5,438 nt of DNA, taken from Saprospiraceae bacterium (GTDB lineage Bacteria; Bacteroidota; Bacteroidia; Chitinophagales; Saprospiraceae). The number at the start of each line of letters is the position of its first letter. Within the stretch, counting starts at the first letter, position 1. Position numbers and translations under genes: made by a program. Below the pieces are notes generated by a model. It saw only the letters and a list, made by a program, of their open reading frames with translations, was not told the DNA's origin and did not search any database. The stretch spans positions 1 to 5,438 of the forward strand of contig JADZFI010000298.1 of the NCBI GenBank assembly GCA_020850025.1, written 5' to 3'. Below are positions 1 to 5,153 of the stretch, in pieces.

Positions 1-10
1 AATTTCATCG

Positions 11-41
11 CAAAATTACGATGATTTTTGACAAGCGCAAT
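11..41 (-). promoter_or_regulatory. Candidate Bacteroidota-type promoter firing leftwards out of the window
   Basis: Read on the minus strand, positions 18-11 spell TAATTTTG, an exact match to the Bacteroidota -7 consensus TAnnTTTG. Exactly 19 nt upstream, positions 41-38 spell ATTG, one mismatch from the -33 consensus TTTG. The predicted transcript would start within the last few bases before the window edge and serve a minus-strand gene lying beyond it. Its position after the pabB stop and the hairpin at 55-76 fits a new transcription unit. The match rests on sequence alone and short AT-rich motifs arise by chance. Confidence 0.5.
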
Positions 42-50
42 AGTCCGGCT

Positions 51-76
51 AAAATTTATCGTAAAAAAACGATAAA
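51..76 (-). terminator. Weak terminator-like hairpin after pabB
   Basis: TTTATCGT (55-62) and ACGATAAA (69-76) form a perfect 8-bp stem with a 6-nt loop. On the minus strand the stem is followed by TTTT (54-51). It begins 4 nt after the pabB stop codon. Only two pairs are G-C and the U tract is short, so termination would be weak. The location between pabB and a leftward promoter candidate supports the call more than the stability does. Confidence 0.4.
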
Positions 77-80
77 GGGA

Positions 81-1373
81 CTAGCCCCTCAACGCCCTCA
101 CCATGGCATCCGCTTTCACCAGACATTCTTCATATTCCTGTTCGGGAATGGAGTCGTACACAATGGCGCCGCCTACCTGAGCAGAACAATAGCCTGTCAG
201 AGCATGGTATAAGATGCTGCGAATCACCACATTAAAGTCGAAATCTCCGTCCGGGCCAAAATAGCCTACGGCGCCGGAGTACAATCCACGGCGGGTCTTT
301 TCATAACGTTCGATCAGCTCCATGGCCATTACCTTGGGCGCCCCCGTCATACTGCCCATCGGGAAACAATCCTTGAGGGCGCGCAAGGCGGTCTCCGGCT
401 GATTATCAGGCAATATTCCGCTTACGGTAGAGATCATCTGGTGAACGGTGGCAAATGTGTGGATACCGCAGAGCTCTTCCACCAGCACAGTCCCCGGCAT
501 ACAGTTTCTGGAAAAATCATTGCGCACCAGATCCACAATCATCACATTCTCCGAGCGGTCTTTTTCACTGGCCGCGAGTTCTGACATGATCTGCTCGTCA
601 TCTTCAGGCGTTTTACCTCGCTTTCGGGTGCCTTTGATGGGTTGGGAAAGGATTTTCTCCCCTCTTTTTTGTAAAAAACGCTCCGGACTCGCCGACAACA
701 AATACCGCTCCTGCCAGCGCAGAAAGGTGGAAAATGGCGCTCTGCTGATGGCTTTAAGCTTTTTAAACACTTCTACAGGCGCTATCGAGGCATTTTCAGC
801 ATAAAACTCCTGACAAAAATTCATTTCGTAGATATCACCACCGGCAATATGGGCGCGTATGGCCTCCACGATCTGCAGATACTCCTCCTTGGGGATGCGG
901 GCCTGAAGTGTTACTCCGCGGGAAGGCGTTGCCGCTTCAGGTATGGTGTTCCTGATAAGGGAAATTACCTCTTCCGGGTTTTGCTGCAGACAGGCTATTT
1001 GAAGATAGTACCCCTCTGCACCGCCCTGGATGCTCACTACTGTTTCCGGTTGGAAAAAGCCCAGATCGGGCAGCCCCACGCCATCGGGATGGTGACTGGA
1101 GAGCTGTTCCAGTTCATTTTTCAAATCATAAGAGAAATACCCAAAAAGCCAGTCGGGGCGCTGCTTTTGGAAGGCTTCCAGAGCGGCAAAGGCATTCCCT
1201 GCGGGAGCTTCCAGCAATTGATGCGCGCCGGCAGCCACCAGGCATTCCCATTCGGCAGTAGCATGTTCGTTGCTGTCCAGATATACGGCATAGGTATGCC
1301 CTGCTGCCCAGTGTAACAACTGGTTTTTCCAAAAAACCAGATCCTCAACGGGGAAAACGGCCTCTTGGCGCAT
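81..1373 (-). CDS. pabB: Aminodeoxychorismate synthase component I (PabB)
   Basis: PabB aminates chorismate to 4-amino-4-deoxychorismate, using ammonia from the glutaminase PabA. This is the first committed step towards p-aminobenzoate and folate, in the cytoplasm. The 430-aa product has the usual layout: an N-terminal anthranilate-synthase-I-like region (about 1-140) and a C-terminal chorismate-binding domain (about 160-427). PIKGT at 245-249 carries the lysine (K247) that marks PabB, where TrpE has PIAGT. Other conserved blocks are DRSENVMIVDLVRND (272-286), GSMTGAPKVMAMELIE (340-355) and GGAIVYDS near 401-408. The length is close to the 453 aa of E. coli PabB. The frame stays open upstream to 1844, but that part lies antisense-of-frame over the NUDIX gene. 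The ATG at 1373 was chosen because it overlaps the NUDIX stop (TGATG) and homology begins there. No PabA or PabC gene is in view, and the C-terminus carries no fused lyase domain. Confidence 0.95.
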   Translation of the reverse strand: MRQEAVFPVEDLVFWKNQLLHWAAGHTYAVYLDSNEHATAEWECLVAAGAHQLLEAPAGNAFAALEAFQKQRPDWLFGYFSYDLKNELEQLSSHHPDGVGLPDLGFFQPETVVSIQGGAEGYYLQIACLQQNPEEVISLIRNTIPEAATPSRGVTLQARIPKEEYLQIVEAIRAHIAGGDIYEMNFCQEFYAENASIAPVEVFKKLKAISRAPFSTFLRWQERYLLSASPERFLQKRGEKILSQPIKGTRKRGKTPEDDEQIMSELAASEKDRSENVMIVDLVRNDFSRNCMPGTVLVEELCGIHTFATVHQMISTVSGILPDNQPETALRALKDCFPMGSMTGAPKVMAMELIERYEKTRRGLYSGAVGYFGPDGDFDFNVVIRSILYHALTGYCSAQVGGAIVYDSIPEQEYEECLVKADAMVRALRG

Positions 1374-1375
1374 CA
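1371..1375 (-). promoter_or_regulatory. TGATG stop-start overlap of the NUDIX gene and pabB
   Basis: On the minus strand the NUDIX stop TGA (1375-1373) and the pabB start ATG (1373-1371) share one A. This arrangement is typical of translational coupling by terminating and re-initiating ribosomes. It implies one mRNA for both genes. No separate promoter or leader for pabB is possible without lying inside the NUDIX gene. Confidence 0.75.
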
Positions 1376-2011
1376 GTCGAACAAAGCTAGGAACTCGGAG
1401 ATGATCATGGCGGTGGCGCCCCAAACGGCGCGGTCTTCCACCATAAAACAGGGCACTTCGCGCACCTGCAGTTGCCCGCCCACCAGCACATCGGCCGTTT
1501 GCCGGATGTTGGGGTCCAGAAAATGGGAGAGCGTAGGAGAGAACACCTGCTCCACTTCGCCGGCCTGCATCTGAAAACTTGGCGGCTCTTGCAGCAAGCC
1601 CACAAAAGGATACACGGAGAAATTGCTTACCGGAATATAAAGCTCGGTGAGCTGGCCCAGGATTTCCACTTTTTCCGGCTGGATGCCCACCTCTTCCTGT
1701 GCTTCGCGCAGGGCTGTGTGGGCAAGACTGCCATCGGTTTCGTCGTGCCGCCCGCCCGGGAAGCTGATCTGTCCGCTGTGGCGGTCGCGCGGATTTTCCG
1801 TACGCCTGATCAGGGCGGTATGCCACTGCCCCTCCTCCTGCCATAAGGAGAGCAGTACGCTGCCCTTGCGTGCATTATCCGGCGGATTCAGGCGCTTTTG
1901 TAGCTCTTCCACCCGATGGGCAAAAGCCATGCGATATTGCGCCTCCCGACCAGGCAGAGGCCCGGCCAGTCGCTTTCGAAGAGTGGGGATGAAGGGATCG
2001 TGGTCTGTCAT
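1373..2011 (-). CDS. NUDIX hydrolase, probable CoA pyrophosphatase (NudL type)
   Basis: Proteins of this family split coenzyme A and derivatives into 3',5'-ADP and 4'-phosphopantetheine in a metal-dependent reaction. The 212-aa product contains GQISFPGG at 80-87, matching the family signature G-x3-FPGG, followed by a NUDIX helix with REAQEEVGI at 102-110. E103, E106 and E107 are the expected metal ligands. The spacing from the second FPGG glycine to R102 is 15 residues, one more than the general NUDIX pattern, and the upstream glutamate of that pattern is glycine here. My recollection of E. coli NudL is that it shows the same spacing. The start at 2011 gives MTDHDPFIP followed by LPGREAQYRMA (19-29), the expected N-terminus. 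An open frame continues to an ATG at 2191, but that extension runs through the repeat element and is not credible; an ATG at 2041 is a lesser alternative. It is coupled to pabB. The substrate assignment is by family only. Confidence 0.9.
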   Translation of the reverse strand: MTDHDPFIPTLRKRLAGPLPGREAQYRMAFAHRVEELQKRLNPPDNARKGSVLLSLWQEEGQWHTALIRRTENPRDRHSGQISFPGGRHDETDGSLAHTALREAQEEVGIQPEKVEILGQLTELYIPVSNFSVYPFVGLLQEPPSFQMQAGEVEQVFSPTLSHFLDPNIRQTADVLVGGQLQVREVPCFMVEDRAVWGATAMIISEFLALFD

Positions 2012-2119
2012 TTTCCCTGCAAAGAACGCTAAGGAAAGCATTTGGTTGGCGAAACCGTCCCCATTTTTCGTGAATAAGGCTCGAGGGGGGGGCACAAAGG
2101 CGCGAAGGCACAAAGACGC

Positions 2120-2155
2120 GAAGGGGTAATTTGGCTGATGCCAAACTACCCCTTC
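2120..2155. repeat. Inner hairpin A of element 1
   Basis: Positions 2120-2135 pair with 2140-2155 to give a 16-bp stem with a single mismatch (A2129 against C2146) and a 4-nt loop TGAT. It sits directly after the left octamer arm. Element 2 has no counterpart to this hairpin; the matching place there holds only GTTTTAT before its central hairpin. Confidence 0.8.
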
Positions 2156-2161
2156 ATGAAT

Positions 2162-2200
2162 AAGGCGATTATGGAGGCCGCAGGCCTCCATAATCGCCTT
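2162..2200. repeat. Inner hairpin B of element 1, perfect 18-bp stem
   Basis: AAGGCGATTATGGAGGCC (2162-2179) is matched without error by its reverse complement at 2183-2200, leaving a 3-nt loop GCA. No T-run follows on either strand, so it is not a textbook intrinsic terminator. Its size and its AAGG/CCTT edges match the central hairpin of element 2, although the stem sequences are otherwise unrelated. Confidence 0.9.
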
Positions 2201-2250
2201 TGTGTCTTAGCGCCTTTGTGTCTTAGCGCCCCCCCCTTCGAGCCTTCCCC

Positions 2251-3198
2251 TCAGAGTTTTTTTCGTTCCCAGTAGTTCTGCTCCTCCACTTCGTCGAGCA
2301 GGGTGAGGTAGTGGGTGTATCGCAGCGCGCTTACTTCGCCATTTTCCAGGGCTTCGCGCACGGCGCAGCCGGGTTCGTTGCGGTGCAGGCAGGCTCCGCC
2401 AAAGCGACAGTTTTCCGACAACTTGAAGAACTCCCGGAAGCTGTGGGCGATATTGGTTTTGTCCTTGTAATTGAATCCGAGCAGTTTGATGCCCGGAGTA
2501 TCTATCAGGTTTCCGCCGAAGCTCAGGGGGAACATTTCCGCAAAGGTAGTGGTATGCTGTCCTTTGCCGGAATAATCGCTGATTTCGCCAGTTCGGAGTT
2601 CCAGTTGCGGCTGAATGGCGTTGATCAGGGTGCTTTTCCCTACTCCTGATTGCCCGCTGATGAGGGTGGTTTTGTCTTTCAGAATGTTACGGAGCTCTTC
2701 CAGACCTTCCTGTTTGGGCACGGAACTCAGCAGGCAGTGATAGCCGATTTTTTCATATACCTCGCGCATTTCCTCAAAAACCTCCATGTCTTCGGCATCA
2801 TACAGGTCGGATTTGTTGAAAACGATGGTGACGGGGATATCATCCCGTTCTATCATTACAATGAACCGGTCGATGAATCCGGGCTTGAGCGTCGGATTAA
2901 CCACGGTTACAATGAGCAAAGCCTGATCAATATTGGCCGCCAGCAGGTGCATTTCATGCTTGTTGCGCGGCGATTGCCGGATAACATAGTTCCTGCGCGG
3001 GAGAATTTTCTTGATCATCCCCTGCCCTTCGCCCTCGAGATCAACCTCTACCTGATCGCCTACGGCCACCGGATTGGTCAGCGGAATATCATCGAGCCTG
3101 AATTTGCCCACAATGCGACATTGCAGCACTTCACCTGTGTCGTTCAGCCGGATACTGTACCAACTACCGGTGGATTTAATTACGGTTCCTGTATGCAT
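2251..3198 (-). CDS. rsgA: Ribosome small subunit-dependent GTPase RsgA
   Basis: RsgA is a circularly permuted GTPase that binds the maturing 30S subunit and checks the decoding region, GTP hydrolysis triggering its release with assembly factors. The 315-aa product shows the permuted order: an N-terminal OB-fold (about 1-70), then G4 NKSD at 128-131, G5 SSV at 158-160, G1 GQSGVGKST at 182-190, a G2-region GQHTTT at 213-218 and G3 DTPG at 233-236. A C-terminal zinc site uses C264, C270, H272 and C278. The length is normal. The start at 3198 puts MHTGTVIKSTGSWYS at the N-terminus, as expected for Bacteroidota RsgA. The zinc motif is C-x5-C-x-H-x5-C, one residue longer in the first spacer than C-x4-C in E. 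coli YjeQ/RsgA. It is flanked by two palindromic elements, one right after its stop and one 81 bp before its start, so it is probably transcribed alone or by read-through from the AAA+ gene. Confidence 0.97.
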   Translation of the reverse strand: MHTGTVIKSTGSWYSIRLNDTGEVLQCRIVGKFRLDDIPLTNPVAVGDQVEVDLEGEGQGMIKKILPRRNYVIRQSPRNKHEMHLLAANIDQALLIVTVVNPTLKPGFIDRFIVMIERDDIPVTIVFNKSDLYDAEDMEVFEEMREVYEKIGYHCLLSSVPKQEGLEELRNILKDKTTLISGQSGVGKSTLINAIQPQLELRTGEISDYSGKGQHTTTFAEMFPLSFGGNLIDTPGIKLLGFNYKDKTNIAHSFREFFKLSENCRFGGACLHRNEPGCAVREALENGEVSALRYTHYLTLLDEVEEQNYWERKKL

Positions 3199-3279
3199 TA
3201 TGCTGCAAAACTCTATAAAGAGGCCCTAAGTTCCAAAAGGGAAGGAAATATTTAGTTGGAAGGGGCTAAGCTGTGATAT

Positions 3280-3421
3280 AAGGCACGAAGAGGGCATGAA
3301 GACACAAAGGCGCGAAGACGCGAAGGCACGAAGTTTTATAAGGTTGTCATTATGCGCAAAGCGCAAAATGACAACCTTTGCGCCTTTGTGTCTTTGCGCC
3401 TTTGTGTTATTTTCGTGCCTT
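3280..3421. repeat. Palindromic element 2 with octamer arms and one inner hairpin
   Basis: A 142-bp inverted repeat built like element 1. The ends are AAGGCACGAA (3280-3289) and its exact reverse complement (3412-3421). A 3-nt spacer follows each terminal octamer (3290-3292 GAG on the left, 3409-3411 ATT on the right). The left arm has five octamers: 3293-3300 GGCATGAA, 3301-3308 GACACAAA, 3309-3316 GGCGCGAA, 3317-3324 GACGCGAA and 3325-3332 GGCACGAA. The right arm has four: 3377-3384 TTTGCGCC, 3385-3392 TTTGTGTC, 3393-3400 TTTGCGCC and 3401-3408 TTTGTGTT. The right tip lies 1 nt past the stop codon of the AAA+ gene. The left tip is 81 bp before the rsgA start. No coding function is credible. 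Confidence 0.85.
3340..3378. repeat. Central hairpin of element 2, 18-bp stem
   Basis: Positions 3340-3357 pair with 3361-3378, with one A-A mismatch (3352/3366) and a 3-nt AAA loop. The total of 39 nt is identical to hairpin B of element 1. Apart from AAGG and CCTT at the edges, the stem sequence is unrelated to that copy. Confidence 0.9.
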
Positions 3422-3422
3422 C

Positions 3423-4913
3423 TCAATTAAATAGCCCTCTCAGATCATCCTCTTCCTCGTCGCCCATGGCGCCGGCGAGGTGGTCTTTGAAAACCCACTT
3501 GGTTTGTACGAACGACTTGCTCAATACATCGAACTCGGCCAGGCCGTGGAGTGCCAGTTCCATGAAGGTGTAAACTTCTTTGGCGGGTATTTTGGCGGCT
3601 TCCGCGAGTTGTTTCAGGCCGGCTACTTTGTCAAGTTCTTTTTTGTACTCCTTGTCGCTGAGGTCGGTGAGCAGGTCCACAATATTTCCGCCGGCAAACC
3701 AGGATTTGATCACGCCGTAGGGGTCGCGCTCCTGGCCTTTTTTCAATTTGTTGGGATTGGGGAAGTACTGCAGGAATACCTTTTTCACTGCCTGCCCGAT
3801 CAGGTGCAGGGCTACGGCGTGCGGACCTTCCTGTTCACCTTCATACACCATTTCCACTTTGCCGGTAATGGCCGGGATAACGCCCCAGAAGTCGGTGATG
3901 CGTGCGGTGGTTTGTTTTTCTCCATTGCGCAGCATACGGCGCTCGGCAGCGGAGTGAAGATTTTCGAAGGCGGCAATGGTGAGGCGTGCGCTGACGCCGC
4001 TTTTTTTATCTACAAACTCCGAATCGCGGGCAGCAAAGGCCACCTGTTCCACGAGGTCTTTCAGCAATTCCGGCACGTGTATGCGCTCGCGTTGTTCGGC
4101 GCTGAGCCGCGCTTCCTGCTCGGTGATCTTTCGGCCAATGGCAATTTCGGTAGGGTAGTGGGTGGTGATCTGACTTTCGATCCGGTCTTTCAACGGCGTA
4201 ATGATACTGCCGCGATTGGTGTAGTCTTCAGGATTGGCCGTGAAAACGAACTCCACATCCAGAGGGAGCCGGAGCTTGAAACCCCGAATTTGCATATCAC
4301 CTTCCTGCAGCACGTTGAACAACGACACCTGAATGCGCGCCTGCAAATCAGGCAATTCATTGATGACGAACAAACAACGGTGCGCGCGCGGGATCAAACC
4401 GAAGTGTATCACCCGTTCATCTGAGTAAGGCAAGCGCAGGTTGGCGGCCTTGATGGGGTCGACATCACCCACCAGATCGGCAATGCTTACGTCGGGCGTA
4501 GCCAGTTTTTCAATATACCGCTCATCGCGGTGCAGCCATTCAATGGGGGTATTGTCGCCATGCTCAGCGATCAGATCCTTAGCCCAGCGACTGATGGGCG
4601 CCAGGGGATCGTCGTTGAGTTCGCTGCCGGCCACGATGGGGATGTATTCGTCCAGCAGATGCACCAGCATACGGGCGAGTCTGGTTTTGGCTTGTCCGCG
4701 CAGACCCAGCAGCAGGATGTTGTGCCGGCTCAGGATGGCGCGTTCCACATCGGGCAGCACTGTGTCGTCAAAACCATAGATACCCGGGAACACCACAGCT
4801 TTTTGCTGAATTTTTTGCAAAAGGTTGTTGCGCAACTCGTCTTTTACAGATTGAGGGCGGTAACCGCTGTTTTTCAACTCGCCGAGTGTGCGAATGCTGG
4901 TCATGTTTTTCAT
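3423..4913 (-). CDS. MoxR/magnesium-chelatase-I-like AAA+ ATPase
   Basis: A 496-aa AAA+ ATPase of the group often annotated as magnesium chelatase, and similar as far as I recall to mycobacterial Rv0958. Chlorophyll synthesis is unlikely here; MoxR-type proteins usually act as chaperones or metal-insertion motors with a VWA-domain partner. Walker A is GLRGQAKT (70-77). Walker B is LFVINE (181-186), with asparagine where most AAA+ proteins have aspartate. Sensor 1 is the FTANPED segment (N227), the likely arginine finger is R244 in PLKDR, and sensor 2 is near R310 in GVSAR. DLVGDVDPIKA (147-157) resembles the ChlI/BchI insert. A helical region fills 311-480, ending in an acidic tail (GDEEEDD, 484-490). 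There is no signal peptide or membrane segment. The start could be 4913 or the in-frame ATG at 4904 (MTSIRTLGEL); the latter resembles relatives more. No VWA gene follows it. It is transcribed divergently from the CYTH gene. Confidence 0.85.
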   Translation of the reverse strand: MKNMTSIRTLGELKNSGYRPQSVKDELRNNLLQKIQQKAVVFPGIYGFDDTVLPDVERAILSRHNILLLGLRGQAKTRLARMLVHLLDEYIPIVAGSELNDDPLAPISRWAKDLIAEHGDNTPIEWLHRDERYIEKLATPDVSIADLVGDVDPIKAANLRLPYSDERVIHFGLIPRAHRCLFVINELPDLQARIQVSLFNVLQEGDMQIRGFKLRLPLDVEFVFTANPEDYTNRGSIITPLKDRIESQITTHYPTEIAIGRKITEQEARLSAEQRERIHVPELLKDLVEQVAFAARDSEFVDKKSGVSARLTIAAFENLHSAAERRMLRNGEKQTTARITDFWGVIPAITGKVEMVYEGEQEGPHAVALHLIGQAVKKVFLQYFPNPNKLKKGQERDPYGVIKSWFAGGNIVDLLTDLSDKEYKKELDKVAGLKQLAEAAKIPAKEVYTFMELALHGLAEFDVLSKSFVQTKWVFKDHLAGAMGDEEEDDLRGLFN

Positions 4914-4984
4914 GTCCGAGAAAACGTCAAAATGCAGAGAAGGTTTAGGGAGGCGTCTTTTCTGTTAATCTGTTCCATGCGAAA

Positions 4985-5015
4985 ATTTACATCGCCTATA
5001 AAACCTGCATCTTTG
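4985..5015 (+). promoter_or_regulatory. Candidate promoter for the CYTH gene
   Basis: CATCTTTG at 5008-5015 differs from the Bacteroidota -7 consensus TAnnTTTG at one base. ATTT at 4985-4988 lies exactly 19 nt upstream in the -33 place, with two mismatches to TTTG. Transcription from here would give a leader of about 130 nt containing the 16-mer repeats and the C-rich tract. The match is imperfect, so this is tentative. Confidence 0.3.
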
Positions 5016-5026
5016 CCCTTGGAACC

Positions 5027-5083
5027 GGCAGGGCGACCACAAGGCAGGGCGACCACAAGGCAGGGCGACCACAAGGGTCGCCC
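5027..5083. repeat. Three tandem 16-mers ending in an 8-bp hairpin
   Basis: GGCAGGGCGACCACAA occurs three times without any mismatch at 5027-5042, 5043-5058 and 5059-5074. The third copy contributes GGGCGACC (5063-5070), which pairs perfectly with GGTCGCCC (5076-5083) across a 5-nt loop. The GGGCGACC-ACAAG-GGTCGCCC palindrome resembles a dispersed intergenic repeat that I recall from many environmental bacterial genomes; this is recollection, not a search. The tandem copies look like slippage or duplication of the left half of that palindrome. Confidence 0.85.
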
Positions 5084-5153
5084 CTACGCAACCCCCGCAC
5101 CCCCCTCAAACCCTCCCCCCCCTCAAACCTTTCAAACCCCTCCCCTCCTTCCC
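5081..5153. other. C-rich tract, G-quadruplex motif on the minus strand
   Basis: This stretch before the CYTH start is almost all C, T and A, with repeated CTCAAAC and TTCAAAC units. Four C runs at 5092-5096, 5100-5105, 5111-5113 and 5115-5122 are separated by 3, 5 and 1 nt. On the minus strand this meets the G3+N1-7 rule for an intramolecular G-quadruplex. A Shine-Dalgarno sequence is absent before the CYTH ATG, which is normal in Bacteroidota. Confidence 0.6.

Larger units (their letters stand above)
2076..2246. repeat. Palindromic element 1 with octamer arms and two inner hairpins
   Basis: A 171-bp intergenic inverted repeat. The ends are AAGGCTCGA (2076-2084) and TTCGAGCCTT (2237-2246). 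Inside each end is a homopolymer: eight G at 2085-2092 and eight C at 2229-2236. The left arm then holds four octamers of the form GRCRCRAA (2091-2098, 2099-2106, 2107-2114, 2115-2122). The right arm holds four on the opposite strand, alternating TTTGTGTC and TTAGCGCC (2199-2230). The centre carries two hairpins (2120-2155 and 2162-2200). The right end lies 4 nt past the rsgA stop and the left end 64 bp before the NUDIX start. No target-site duplication is obvious at the tips. Open frames through it give low-complexity translations and are not taken as genes. Confidence 0.85.

Noticed and set aside
21..212. 63-codon plus-strand frame at the left edge
   Set aside because: Most of it is antisense to the 3' end of pabB, and it has no recognisable domain or supporting signal.
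1374..1844. N-terminal extension of the pabB frame up to 1844
   Set aside because: The added 157 residues lie out of frame over the NUDIX gene, have arginine- and glycine-rich shadow composition, and show no PabB similarity. The ATG at 1373 overlaps the NUDIX stop.
2012..2191. Upstream start of the NUDIX gene at 2191
   Set aside because: The extra 60 codons run through the palindromic element and its hairpin, and family homology begins at the ATG at 2011.
2162..2200. Classical intrinsic terminator for rsgA
   Set aside because: The 18-bp stem is strong, but no T-run follows it on either strand, so only a non-canonical terminator or 3'-end stabiliser role remains possible.
2091..2230. CRISPR-like array
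   Set aside because: The units are 8 nt, contiguous and arranged in opposed orientations around hairpins. There are no unique spacers of about 30 nt and no cas genes.
3205..3242. Promoter for rsgA on the minus strand
   Set aside because: A TTTG box and a TAGAGTTT stretch occur with 18-nt spacing, but the -7 match is poor and transcription would start almost on the ATG.
2650..3255. 201-codon open frame on the plus strand
   Set aside because: It is antisense to rsgA across the GTPase motifs and has no domain of its own. The plus-strand frames at 849-1316 and 448-804 over pabB were rejected for the same reason.
3226..3426. 66-codon minus-strand frame with a cysteine- and leucine-rich product
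   Set aside because: It translates the octamer arms of element 2. Similar spurious frames appear over element 1 because the repeat has few stops.
3480..4424. 314-codon open frame on the plus strand
   Set aside because: It is fully antisense to the AAA+ gene, whose Walker A, Walker B and sensor motifs are clear. The antisense translation has no recognisable domain.
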